A DNA stretch of 64,000 bases from Bermanella sp044597725. Its GTDB lineage: Bacteria > Pseudomonadota > Gammaproteobacteria > Pseudomonadales > Oceanobacteraceae. Made by a program: the position numbers and the translations under genes. The stretch lies in assembly GCF_044597725.1 (NCBI RefSeq), contig NZ_CP139003.1:1240001-1304000 (forward strand). Direction: 5' to 3'. Numbering within the stretch: the first letter of the stretch is position 1; every line of letters begins with the position of its first letter. Positions 1 to 7,980 of this stretch are shown here, piece after piece. Below the pieces are notes generated by a model. That model had not been told where the DNA came from and searched no databases. It worked only from the letters and a program-made list of their open reading frames with translations.

Positions 1-60
1 TGGTCAATAATTAAACGTATGGATGCCCGTTATGCGGGACGTAACGTAGTCCATAGCTAA
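1..60 (+). CDS. possible 3' end of an upstream gene (partial)
   Basis: The first frame is open from the left edge and ends in TAA at 58-60, giving 19 codons. The peptide tail is basic (KRMDARYAGR within it) and I do not recognise it; it does not look like the C-terminus of aspartokinase, the common upstream neighbour of csrA in this group. It may equally be intergenic sequence with a short open frame. Confidence 0.25.
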   Translation, partial: WSIIKRMDARYAGRNVVHS

Positions 61-84
61 GACTACCGTATTCAGGAGAATAGA

Positions 85-270
85 ATGCTAATTTTAACGC
101 GTCGTGTTGGTGAAACATTAATGGTGGGTGACGAAGTAACCGTTACTGTACTAGGAGTGAAAGGTAACCAGGTTCGTATTGGTGTAAATGCCCCTAAAGA
201 AGTGGCTGTTCACCGCGAGGAAATCTACCAGCGTATTCAAAGTGAAAAAGATCATTCAGAAGACGAGTAA
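85..270 (+). CDS. csrA: carbon storage regulator CsrA/RsmA
   Basis: This is a 61-residue RNA-binding post-transcriptional regulator that binds GGA motifs in 5' leaders and controls translation and stability of many mRNAs. The whole protein matches the family: it begins MLILTRRVGETLMVGD, has the five-strand pattern with VTVTVLGVKGNQVRIGVNAP, and carries the RNA-contact segment VAVHREEIY at about residues 40-48. Length is normal for CsrA (about 61). The start is supported by the Shine-Dalgarno AGGAGA at 74-79. The gene is followed by tRNA-Ser, an arrangement common in gammaproteobacteria. No terminator is obvious between csrA and the tRNA. Confidence 0.97.
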   Translation: MLILTRRVGETLMVGDEVTVTVLGVKGNQVRIGVNAPKEVAVHREEIYQRIQSEKDHSEDE

Positions 271-359
271 AAAATTACGAAAATTACGCTAATCCGTTAA
301 TTTTATTGAAATTTTTACTTTAAATTTCTCTCTAAGCTGGTAGTATACCACCCCGTTGC

Positions 360-449
360 GGAGAGATGGCCGAGTGGCTGAAGGCGCGCCCCTGCTAAGG
401 GCGTATAGGAGAAATCTTATCGAGGGTTCGAATCCCTCTCTCTCCGCCA
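360..449 (+). tRNA. tRNA-Ser(GCU)
   Basis: A 90-base tRNA with a long variable arm, as expected for the serine class. Acceptor arms GGAGAGA and TCTCTCC pair fully, followed by G and encoded CCA. The anticodon stem CGCCC/GGGCG encloses the loop CTGCTAA, giving anticodon GCU, which reads AGC and AGU. The T arm has GGTTCGAATCC. A possible -10 box TAGTAT lies at 341-346. Confidence 0.97.
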
Positions 450-499
450 CTTTTAAAGTTCTTTTATTTCCTTTGAAGTAAATAAAGCTTTGGCGTAGG

Positions 500-527
500 T
501 TGACTATTTTTCTAGTTTCCCTATAAT
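500..527 (+). promoter_or_regulatory. sigma70 promoter for the tRNA-Arg pair
   Basis: TTGACT at 500-505 and a perfect TATAAT at 522-527 are separated by 16 bases. A GC-rich discriminator follows, as is usual for stable RNA promoters. The first tRNA-Arg begins 18 bases downstream. Confidence 0.75.
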
Positions 528-544
528 TCGCCGCCCCATACGAC

Positions 545-621
545 GCGCTCGTAGCTCAGCTGGATAGAGTACCTGGCTACGAACCAGGCGGTCGGAGGTT
601 CGAATCCTCCCGAGCGCGCCA
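545..621 (+). tRNA. tRNA-Arg(ACG), copy 1
   Basis: A 77-base tRNA with acceptor arms GCGCTCG and CGAGCGC, discriminator G and encoded CCA. The anticodon stem CCTGG/CCAGG encloses CTACGAA, giving anticodon ACG (read as ICG after deamination), which decodes CGU, CGC and CGA. Confidence 0.97.
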
Positions 622-667
622 ACTTTTCAAATGAAAAGTATTATGGGATTACAGTTTTAACGATTAC

Positions 668-744
668 GCGCTCGTAGCTCAGCTGGATAGAGTACCTGGC
701 TACGAACCAGGCGGTCGGAGGTTCGAATCCTCCCGAGCGCGCCA
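668..744 (+). tRNA. tRNA-Arg(ACG), copy 2
   Basis: Identical in sequence to the tRNA-Arg 46 bases upstream, so the two form a tandem duplication that is probably cotranscribed. It is followed directly by a Rho-independent terminator. Confidence 0.97.
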
Positions 745-802
745 TCATTCCAAAAGCTTGCATTTAACATGCAGGCTTTTTTTATGCCTGAAATTTATCT
801 GT
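745..802 (+). repeat. direct repeat, upstream copy (tRNA trailer and terminator)
   Basis: About 57 bases from TCATTCC through the terminator to ATCTGT recur almost exactly at 978-1034. The copies differ by one T in the T-run and by a T/C change near the end. They bracket the segment that holds the degenerate tRNA-Arg end. Confidence 0.85.
752..783 (+). terminator. Rho-independent terminator of the tRNA-Arg operon
   Basis: The arms AAGCTTGCAT and ATGCAGGCTT pair around a short TTAAC loop, with one G-T pair, and are followed by seven T residues. Confidence 0.85.
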
Positions 803-907
803 TATAGAAAACTAAGCGAGAGAAGGGTGAGAACCTCCGATATGGTTCGACCTAGCGAGGTACGAGCGTAGGAGACGAACGAAGTGAGAGTGAGCTTGCG
901 AACGGTC

Positions 908-928
908 AATCCTCCCGAGCGCGCCATC
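908..928 (+). pseudogene. remnant of a third tRNA-Arg 3' end
   Basis: Bases 908-928 repeat the last 19 bases of the tRNA-Arg gene (AATCCTCCCGAGCGCGCCA) plus the next two bases. The 5' part of the tRNA is absent; upstream sequence from about 810 to 905 does not fold as a tRNA and has been replaced or heavily diverged. Together with the second terminator copy this suggests a third tandem tRNA-Arg that was disrupted, or an attachment-site scar of a lost element. Confidence 0.6.
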
Positions 929-977
929 GCCACTCCTGCGCATCCATGCGCCCGTGGCATTAGTGCTTCCATGCACG

Positions 978-1034
978 TCATTCCAAAAGCTTGCATTTAA
1001 CATGCAGGCTTTTTTATGCCTGAAATTTACCTGT
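978..1034 (+). repeat. direct repeat, downstream copy
   Basis: Second copy of the tRNA trailer and terminator found at 745-802. Confidence 0.85.
985..1015 (+). terminator. duplicated Rho-independent terminator
   Basis: Same stem-loop as at 752-783, followed by six T residues. It lies immediately downstream of the minus-strand DUF748 gene and could also stop readthrough from the tRNA side. Confidence 0.7.
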
Positions 1035-1039
1035 CTATC

Positions 1040-3094
1040 TTAAAAGCCCAAGTCTACATGGGCTGAGTCACTCACCTGTGAAACACATAAGGTTGCCCGC
1101 TTGGCTAGGCTGTCATTTTCTTTGTCTTGATGCTGTGCTAAATAAGCTTTTACCGATTCTGCTCGAGACTGTGCAAGTTGGCGCCAAGTATCACGTTTTG
1201 CTTCTGTTTCTGATACATAAGGGCATACCTGTAATTCCAGTTCAGTTCTATCGACCATTATTTTGACAACTTTGTCTAAATATTCTTTATGTTCTGCACT
1301 TAAGTCAGACTGATTAGTTTCGAAATTTAATTGATTTAAACGAATTGCCATCAAGCTATCTTTAGCGAAAGAGAGTAGAGAGACGAGTGCACCATAGGGT
1401 TGTAGGCTTTGTTGTAAATAATGCATAGAGGCGGTTTTTAGGGCCAGTGTCCCAAGCTGGCTCATAACATCGTCGTAAGCAAAGTTAGGGTCGCTAATTT
1501 TCCCTGACATCGGAACACTTAATTGTAAATTACCGTTATCGTCTCGTAATAGATCTAAAGCAGTATCCACCGGCATAGAAATGCGTTTGCTAACACGACT
1601 AATGGTGTCCTCGTCTTGTGGTTCAAGTTTAGAATTACGTAAAAATATTCTTGTGGTGCCACTTAACTGTTCATCGTTTAATGTCACATCAGTATTAATG
1701 TTGAGCATACCTTTTTGCGCACGATAGCCTATGGCAGTGCTCATATATCCATTCAGTGGAATAATATTGAATTGCTCTAAGGCTAGCTGGGCATTGCCAA
1801 CGGGCCAGCCATTCTCGCGATTTAGCTGGGCGTTAAAGTTGATTTTACTGTAATCGTCAACAGATGCTGCTAGAGATATATTCACATCAGGCTCAAACGG
1901 TGCGTTGAGATCTTTCATGGCTAATGCACTAATAGAGAATGCCTTTAATGAAAAAGGCACAATATAGTTGGGGGCTACACTATGATCACGAAACCAGATA
2001 GTCGAGAAAGAGTCTGCTTCGTTTTGCAGTGTTATACCTTCTACATTTATAAAAAATGTATCTTGAGAAGCAGGTGCTTTAGCTTGTGTTGTCTCACTGG
2101 TGTCTTCACTTTGCATAAGAGCAATGGGCATTTCTCCTTGTTCGTTACGATAGTTATTCATTTTAAGCCCAGAAATATAATGAATGCCCGTTGTCAGACC
2201 CGACTGCGTTAAGGTTAAACCATTCATCCAGTATCGATCGGTAGTGAGCCAGAATGTGTCGTCACGCTGGTCTCCAAGGGATATTCCAGAAAGTGATAAT
2301 TGTTGGGATATGAACGCTGTTTTATCTAGCTCAATACCATCAATTGATATTTGTTCAATATCTACAATAGGGTTAACAAAATGAAGGTTGTCTAATTTTA
2401 ATTGGCCCGTGAATAAGGGGTTTTCTAATAGATTATCCAGTGTGCCTTTTAGGTTGATAGCTAGAGGCTTGGTACTTTGCTTTATTGAGTTGGTTGCCAA
2501 TTGCGCCAGTGTTGACGTTAATTCAAGTTTAATTCCAGAAGGAGCACGTGTATCAATGTTTCGTATTTGCAACGCATTTATCGTAGCAACCGTTGATACT
2601 AAATTGGTACCAATACTATATGTATGATCGACAAGGTCGATGCGGTTAACCTTCATGCTCCAATTGTTAGAATTGTCTGATTGTTTTGATGCCGAATTAG
2701 AAGTTGTGTCTTGTTCTGTATTGCTAGGCATATCTATGCCTGCAATAGTTGTTGTCTGCTGGTTTTGAGTGATAGGTAAATTCAGACCCTTGATGGTAAT
2801 TGCGTCAACGAGAACGTGTTTTGAAAATAAGGGTAGCCACTCTATATCGAGCACAATTTCATTAATATTTGCAGCATTTTCTTTGTCCCAAGATGCCTGT
2901 GTGTCGTTTAATGTAAGACGGCCATCAATTAGGTTAAATGACCAGTCATTAATGGTTAATTGGTGATTGTCTCCTTGGCTGGTGTAATAATCTTCAACCC
3001 AACTAATAGCGAACCAAGGTGCCATCTGTGCAGCTGCACCTAACAATAAAACGAAGATGATTAAAAACAAACCTAATCGTTTAGCAATAGACAT
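1040..3094 (-). CDS. DUF748 (AsmA-like) envelope protein with OmpA-like tail
   Basis: A 684-residue protein with an N-terminal membrane anchor (about residues 6-27) and a long beta-rich periplasmic region of the DUF748/AsmA type. Such proteins are generally tied to envelope lipid homeostasis, but the exact role here is unknown. Near the C-terminus the segment LNFETNQSDLSAEHKEYLDK resembles an OmpA-type domain edge, usual in longer DUF748 proteins. I place the start at the ATG at 3094, three bases inside a possible TTG, because AGGA lies just upstream. It starts 19 bases after the cobQ stop, so the two probably share a transcript although no functional link is known. Confidence 0.8.
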   Translation of the reverse strand: MSIAKRLGLFLIIFVLLLGAAAQMAPWFAISWVEDYYTSQGDNHQLTINDWSFNLIDGRLTLNDTQASWDKENAANINEIVLDIEWLPLFSKHVLVDAITIKGLNLPITQNQQTTTIAGIDMPSNTEQDTTSNSASKQSDNSNNWSMKVNRIDLVDHTYSIGTNLVSTVATINALQIRNIDTRAPSGIKLELTSTLAQLATNSIKQSTKPLAINLKGTLDNLLENPLFTGQLKLDNLHFVNPIVDIEQISIDGIELDKTAFISQQLSLSGISLGDQRDDTFWLTTDRYWMNGLTLTQSGLTTGIHYISGLKMNNYRNEQGEMPIALMQSEDTSETTQAKAPASQDTFFINVEGITLQNEADSFSTIWFRDHSVAPNYIVPFSLKAFSISALAMKDLNAPFEPDVNISLAASVDDYSKINFNAQLNRENGWPVGNAQLALEQFNIIPLNGYMSTAIGYRAQKGMLNINTDVTLNDEQLSGTTRIFLRNSKLEPQDEDTISRVSKRISMPVDTALDLLRDDNGNLQLSVPMSGKISDPNFAYDDVMSQLGTLALKTASMHYLQQSLQPYGALVSLLSFAKDSLMAIRLNQLNFETNQSDLSAEHKEYLDKVVKIMVDRTELELQVCPYVSETEAKRDTWRQLAQSRAESVKAYLAQHQDKENDSLAKRATLCVSQVSDSAHVDLGF

Positions 3095-3113
3095 CAATTT
3101 TTCCTAAGTATGC

Positions 3114-4568
3114 TCAATGACCTTTTAGAATAACTTGCCAATCTAAGTGTGATTCGACAACCTTGGCAAGGCGGTTAATTTCGTTTTCTTGATACTGTTG
3201 GTAGTCATATTTCACTGTATCCGAGACACCGCACCATTTCAAAAAACTTTCCAATAAAGCAGGGGAATTAATTAGCCCGTGTATATACGTTCCAAGAATG
3301 AGGTTATCGTCACTAAAAAAGCCATCTGAGTAGTTTTTAGTATGGTGTTCAATAGAAAATGCTCCCTGCTGTATGGCTGGTCCTGTACTTACCCCTGAAT
3401 GAATCTCGTAGCCGGTAAATGTGCTATTAAATTCGTTCCATATTCCATGAACGTTTCTCAGCTGTTTTTGTGTTTGCAAATGGGTTTCGAAATCCAAGTA
3501 GCCCAAGGTCATAGTAGAGCCCGCTTCGCTTTCAATTCCGTTTGGGTCGTGAATGGCGTGCCCTAGCATCTGTAGGCCACCGCATATTCCCACCAATTTA
3601 CCACCATAGCGCAAATGCTTTTGTATAACCGGAATCCATCCTTGCTGCTGCAACCAGTTATAATCGCTGCGTACACTTTTGCTGCCAGGTAATATAATGA
3701 CATCCACATTGTTGAGCATGTCTGGTGATTTGACAAAGTTTAGATCGACTTGAGGGTGTAAACTCAGCGCATCAAAGTCTGTATGGTTACTTATGCGGGG
3801 TAAGGCAATTACGGCAACCTTGAGTGCTAAATTTTCTTGTTTTTTACTCTTTTGTTGAATCGCATCTTCAGCTTCAATATGAAGATTCTCAATATAAGGA
3901 ATCACTCCTAATACTGGCTTGCTGGTTTTTTCTTCAAGCCATTCAAGTCCAGAGGTTAATAAGTTAGGGTCACCGCGAAATCGGTTGATGATAAAGCCAA
4001 TAACACGGTTTTGTTCAGATTCGCTTAAACAATTCATGGTCCCGAGCAAGTGGGCGAAAACACCCCCACGGTCAATATCCGCCACAATGATTACAGGGCA
4101 GTTGGCAGCTTCAGCAAAGCCCATGTTGGCAATGTCTCGATCACGCAAATTAATTTCAGCAGGGCTGCCTGCACCTTCAACAACAACCCATTGGTACTGC
4201 GATTGCAGTCGGCCATAGGATTCCAAAACCGCGTCTAATAACATCGGTTTATGCTGGTGATAAAAATCGGCCTCCATATTGGCGATAGCTTGACCATGGA
4301 CAATGACCTGGGCACCGGTATCACTGTTGGGTTTGAGTAATACTGGATTCATATCGGTATGCGGCTCAATCCCGGCGGCCTGAGCTTGCACCGCCTGAGC
4401 GCGGCCAATTTCACCACCATCAGCTGTGACAGCGCTGTTGAGTGCCATGTTTTGTGGTTTAAAGGGCGCGACAGAAATGTTGTGGTGCTTAAAGATACGG
4501 CATAAGGCAGCCACCATAATGCTTTTTCCTGCATCGGAGGTTGTGCCTTGAATCATGATACTGGGCAT
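3114..4568 (-). CDS. cobQ: cobyric acid synthase CobQ (CbiP)
   Basis: This 484-residue enzyme amidates adenosylcobyrinic a,c-diamide at four carboxylates with glutamine and ATP, late in cobalamin synthesis. The N-terminal dethiobiotin-synthetase-like ATP domain has GTTSDAGKS at residues 8-16 and APFKPQNMALNS at 34-45. The C-terminal class I glutamine amidotransferase domain has the nucleophile Cys329 in GICGGLQMLG and catalytic His430 in GTYIHGL. Length is normal. No other cob genes are adjacent; the nearest B12-type gene is cbiX at 17405. No cobalamin riboswitch was recognised upstream, where dusC ends only 74 bases away. Confidence 0.93.
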   Translation of the reverse strand: MPSIMIQGTTSDAGKSIMVAALCRIFKHHNISVAPFKPQNMALNSAVTADGGEIGRAQAVQAQAAGIEPHTDMNPVLLKPNSDTGAQVIVHGQAIANMEADFYHQHKPMLLDAVLESYGRLQSQYQWVVVEGAGSPAEINLRDRDIANMGFAEAANCPVIIVADIDRGGVFAHLLGTMNCLSESEQNRVIGFIINRFRGDPNLLTSGLEWLEEKTSKPVLGVIPYIENLHIEAEDAIQQKSKKQENLALKVAVIALPRISNHTDFDALSLHPQVDLNFVKSPDMLNNVDVIILPGSKSVRSDYNWLQQQGWIPVIQKHLRYGGKLVGICGGLQMLGHAIHDPNGIESEAGSTMTLGYLDFETHLQTQKQLRNVHGIWNEFNSTFTGYEIHSGVSTGPAIQQGAFSIEHHTKNYSDGFFSDDNLILGTYIHGLINSPALLESFLKWCGVSDTVKYDYQQYQENEINRLAKVVESHLDWQVILKGH

Positions 4569-4642
4569 CTGAGTATAGGAATAATAGCGAGTGAGGCTAT
4601 CATGATGTCATAGCCTGTTTTTATTCACTAGCAAAATAAAAC

Positions 4643-5617
4643 TCAATAAACGCTTATTTTTAAGTCTTCCGATCGCTTGATTTCATCGCATAATGATTGA
4701 CGTATCATTGTTGCATCGCGAACAGTTTTGATTTGTTCAAATAGCGGCTGAGCTTGATGGTATGTGAGCTTAAGAAAGCTGAACCATTGCTTAATTCGAC
4801 CATGAGCATGTTTAGCTGCGCCGTCGTTTATGAGTTGATCAAGCATCCAAACCAGATCGTGAAGGCGAACGTGCCAGTTTAGCTCGTCGGATTCGGCTGG
4901 CTTTCCACGAATAATGGCGGCCAAGTTGGGGTTGGCGACGGCACCTCTGCCAATCATGATATGTTCACAGCCACTGGCTATCTGACAATTTAGAAAATCT
5001 TGTTTATCCCATATCTCACCATTGGCGATAAGCGGTGCATGAATATGCTGCTTAATTTCTTGAATTTTGTGCCAGTGAGCAGGAGGGCGGTAGCCTTGTT
5101 TTTTGGTACGCGCATGGATGCACAAACTATCAATACCTGCGGAGTCCATGGCCATAGCATTCTCAAGTGCAAGCGTATCATCGTGGAATCCAAGACGCAT
5201 TTTAGCGGTTAAAGGTACCTCAACTGGCAGTGCCTTGCGGATGGTTAATAATAGTTCGTGAATCTGCTCAGGGTATTGCAGCAAGTATGCGCCACCGCAG
5301 CGACCGTTTACGAATCGAGAAGGACAACCAAAGTTAATGTTGATCGCCGGCGCCCCAAGTTCTGCTGCGCGGCAAGCGTTTTCGGCCATGGCATGTAAGT
5401 CGTTACCCAGTAGTTGAAGGTGCACAGGTGTGCCTGAGGGGGTTTTCCAGCCATTATGCGCTTCTGGACACAAGCGAAAGAAGACGCTTTCAGGCAGCAG
5501 TTGCTGGCTAATGCGCAAGAACTCGGTGACACAATAATTGAAGTGCCCAGCTCTAGTGAGTAGGGTACGCATATGGACGTCTACTAAGCCTTCCATTGGG
5601 GCTAATATGAGTTGCAC
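4643..5617 (-). CDS. dusC: tRNA-dihydrouridine(16) synthase DusC
   Basis: An FMN- and NADPH-dependent enzyme that reduces U16 in the tRNA D-loop. It has the Dus TIM barrel with LAPMEG at residues 5-10, the catalytic Cys98 in NFGCPSRFVNG, LTAKMRLG, IHARTKKQGY, the FMN phosphate-binding ANGEIWD and MIGRGAVANPNL, and a C-terminal helical tRNA-binding domain. The Cys98 position and length (324 residues) match the DusC branch rather than DusA or DusB. Translation starts at GTG. The gene is first in a minus-strand run with cobQ and the DUF748 gene, and divergent from oadG. Confidence 0.92.
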   Translation of the reverse strand: MQLILAPMEGLVDVHMRTLLTRAGHFNYCVTEFLRISQQLLPESVFFRLCPEAHNGWKTPSGTPVHLQLLGNDLHAMAENACRAAELGAPAININFGCPSRFVNGRCGGAYLLQYPEQIHELLLTIRKALPVEVPLTAKMRLGFHDDTLALENAMAMDSAGIDSLCIHARTKKQGYRPPAHWHKIQEIKQHIHAPLIANGEIWDKQDFLNCQIASGCEHIMIGRGAVANPNLAAIIRGKPAESDELNWHVRLHDLVWMLDQLINDGAAKHAHGRIKQWFSFLKLTYHQAQPLFEQIKTVRDATMIRQSLCDEIKRSEDLKISVY

Positions 5618-5705
5618 AAAGGGTGTCCTGAGATGAGTCGGTAAATACCTATATTAACAAAATTTTAGCTGGCTAAGGGCTTGATTAGCCTAAAAAAATG
5701 CGGAA

Positions 5706-5735
5706 TTGACATATTGATCAGGAAAGGTCTGATAT
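5706..5735 (+). promoter_or_regulatory. probable sigma70 promoter of the oadGAB operon
   Basis: A consensus -35 box TTGACA at 5706-5711 is separated by 18 bases from TGATAT at 5730-5735. It lies in the 280-base divergent region between dusC and oadG and would give a leader of about 155 bases. Confidence 0.55.
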
Positions 5736-5897
5736 TTGCGTGCATGGCGTTTTTCAAGTACATTAGCTCGATATTTTGTCTTAACTGTTTAAGTTTTAGC
5801 CAAAAGGCCGAAATTGATATTTAAATCAATATTCTGCAAGGACAAGCATATAATGGTGTTTGTACAGCAGTCCGTTTAGCCAACTAAGGAGTGGATT

Positions 5898-6137
5898 ATG
5901 TCCCCAATCGTAGCTGACGGCCTAGGATTAATGGTATTTGGCATGGGTACGGTGTTTACCTTTTTGGTCGTATTGATCATAGCCACTACTATTATGTCTA
6001 GCTTAATAAACAAGTTTTTTCCGGAGCCCGTTTTGGTGCCGAAAAAACCTGCTAATAAGCCGGGCCAAGGGGTCGACCCGCAGTTGCTGAAAGTACTTTC
6101 AGCCGCGGTAAAAGAGCACAAAGCTCGCCGTAAGTAA
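5898..6137 (+). CDS. oadG: oxaloacetate decarboxylase gamma subunit OadG
   Basis: A small 79-residue membrane subunit of the Na+-pumping oxaloacetate decarboxylase. It anchors OadA to OadB and helps assemble the complex. One membrane span (about residues 10-33, GLMVFGMGTVFTFLVVLI) is followed by a Pro/Lys-rich linker and a short charged C-terminus; OadG tails typically bind Zn2+, though no His-rich end is present here. TAAGGAG at 5883-5889 serves as ribosome site. It is first in oadG-oadA-oadB, the usual order. Confidence 0.9.
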   Translation: MSPIVADGLGLMVFGMGTVFTFLVVLIIATTIMSSLINKFFPEPVLVPKKPANKPGQGVDPQLLKVLSAAVKEHKARRK

Positions 6138-6192
6138 GCGAGCCGGTTCTACATAAAGAACGCATAACGATAATTTAAAAAGGCCATGAAAA

Positions 6193-7965
6193 ATGACCGA
6201 TACTAAAAAACCATTAGGCATTACGGACGTCGTGTTGCGCGACGCTCACCAGTCACTGTTCGCTACTCGCATGCGTATCGACGACATGCTTCCAATTGCA
6301 GAAAAGCTCGATCAAGTAGGCTACTGGTCACTTGAATCTTGGGGTGGTGCAACATTCGATTCCTGCATCCGTTATTTGGGTGAAGATCCATGGGATCGTA
6401 TTCGTGAATTCAAAAAAGCCATGCCCAACACCAAACAACAGATGTTGCTGCGCGGTCAAAACCTACTGGGTTATCGTCACTATGCTGACGACGTTGTTGA
6501 TAAATTTGTAGAACGCGCTGCTACTAACGGGGTTGATGTATTCCGTGTGTTTGACGCTATGAACGATCCACGTAACTTAGAACGTGCAATCAAAGCGGTA
6601 AAAGCAAATGGCAAGCATGCTCAGGGTACTTTGTCGTACACAACTTCTCCGGTACATAACCTAGATGCATGGTTGAGCCTAGCTAAACAAATTGAAGATT
6701 TAGGTGCAGATTCTATCGCGATTAAAGATATGGCCGGTATTATCACGCCATATGATAGTTACGAGCTGGTATCACGCCTGAAGAAAGAAACCGACCTTGA
6801 AGTTCAACTGCACTGCCATGCAACGGCAGGTATGTCTGATATGGCGATTCTTAAGGCAATTGAAGCAGGTGTAGACCGTGTTGATACGGCTATTTCTTCC
6901 ATGTCTGGTACTTATGGTCACTCAGCTACTGAGACCGTTGTAGCTGCAATGCGAGGAACGGATCGTGATACAGGCATTGATTTACTGCTTCTTGAAGAAA
7001 TCGCCGCTTATTTCCGCACCGTACGTAAAAAATACGCAAAATTTGAAGGTGCCTTACGCGGTACTGACTCACGCATTCTTGTTGCTCAAGTACCAGGTGG
7101 TATGTTGACGAACATGGAAAACCAGTTACGTGAACAAGGCGCCACAGATAAGTTCGATGAAGTACTGCAAGAGATTCCTAAGGTACGCGAAGATCTTGGT
7201 CATATTCCCCTTGTAACACCAACCTCACAAATAGTGGGCACACAGGCGGTACTTAACGTACTAACGGGTGAGCGTTACAAGTCTATTTCAAAAGAAACCC
7301 AAGGTATTTTGAAAGGTGAGTATGGTGCTGCACCAGCCCCAATGAATAAAGAGTTGCAAGACCGTATTCTTGATGGTGCCGACGCTATTACTTGTCGCCC
7401 TGCCGATTTGTTAGAAAACGAACTGGATAAAATAATCTTAGACGTCGATGACCTAGCAAAAGAGAAAGGCTTTAAACTAGCCGATGAGAAAATTGATGAT
7501 GCATTAACCTATGCATTGTTCCCTCAAATCGCGCCTAAATTCCTAGAGAACCGTGGTAACCCCGATGCATTCGAACCTGCACCAAAAGGTGATGCGGAAG
7601 ATACTTATACCATTACCGTAGATGGTAACGAGTATGTGGTTAAAGTAGACGAAGGCGGCGATGTTACTCAGCTAGGTGCACTTAATGGTGCCCCAACAAG
7701 TATGGGTGGTTCATCCTCAACCAGCGCCGCGCCTGCTGCCGCTGCAGGAGGTGGTGAAGATATTGGAGCCCCGCTAGCAGGTAACGTATGGAAAGTATTG
7801 GTTAAGCCTGGCGACCAAGTGGATGAAGGCGAAGTTGTCTTGATTTTAGAAGCCATGAAGATGGAAACAGAAGTACGTGCACCTCGTGCAGGTACCATAG
7901 GCAGCGTTACAGCGTCTGAAGGTGCGGCTGTAAAAGTTGGCGATACTCTGTACACGCTGGCTTAA
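6193..7965 (+). CDS. oadA: oxaloacetate decarboxylase alpha subunit OadA
   Basis: The cytoplasmic subunit that moves CO2 from oxaloacetate to biotin, making pyruvate. The N-terminal carboxyltransferase TIM barrel opens with VVLRDAHQSLFATRMR (about residues 13-28) and contains the LHCHATAGM metal-binding strand. A flexible Ala/Gly/Ser linker (about residues 497-513) leads to a biotinyl domain with the biotin site Lys556 in EAMKMET, 34 residues from the C-terminus. Length (590) is normal. In marine gammaproteobacteria this complex can couple decarboxylation to Na+ export. It sits between oadG and oadB with short gaps. Confidence 0.96.
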   Translation: MTDTKKPLGITDVVLRDAHQSLFATRMRIDDMLPIAEKLDQVGYWSLESWGGATFDSCIRYLGEDPWDRIREFKKAMPNTKQQMLLRGQNLLGYRHYADDVVDKFVERAATNGVDVFRVFDAMNDPRNLERAIKAVKANGKHAQGTLSYTTSPVHNLDAWLSLAKQIEDLGADSIAIKDMAGIITPYDSYELVSRLKKETDLEVQLHCHATAGMSDMAILKAIEAGVDRVDTAISSMSGTYGHSATETVVAAMRGTDRDTGIDLLLLEEIAAYFRTVRKKYAKFEGALRGTDSRILVAQVPGGMLTNMENQLREQGATDKFDEVLQEIPKVREDLGHIPLVTPTSQIVGTQAVLNVLTGERYKSISKETQGILKGEYGAAPAPMNKELQDRILDGADAITCRPADLLENELDKIILDVDDLAKEKGFKLADEKIDDALTYALFPQIAPKFLENRGNPDAFEPAPKGDAEDTYTITVDGNEYVVKVDEGGDVTQLGALNGAPTSMGGSSSTSAAPAAAAGGGEDIGAPLAGNVWKVLVKPGDQVDEGEVVLILEAMKMETEVRAPRAGTIGSVTASEGAAVKVGDTLYTLA

Positions 7966-7980
7966 TTGGGGGATTAATTA

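Noticed and set aside
802..1003. Two overlapping minus-strand open frames next to the tRNA-Arg genes
   Set aside because: They lie on the tRNA remnant and duplicated terminator and show no protein-like composition.
4569..4642. Cobalamin riboswitch before cobQ
   Set aside because: Only 74 bases separate dusC and cobQ, too short for the aptamer, and no B12-box was seen.
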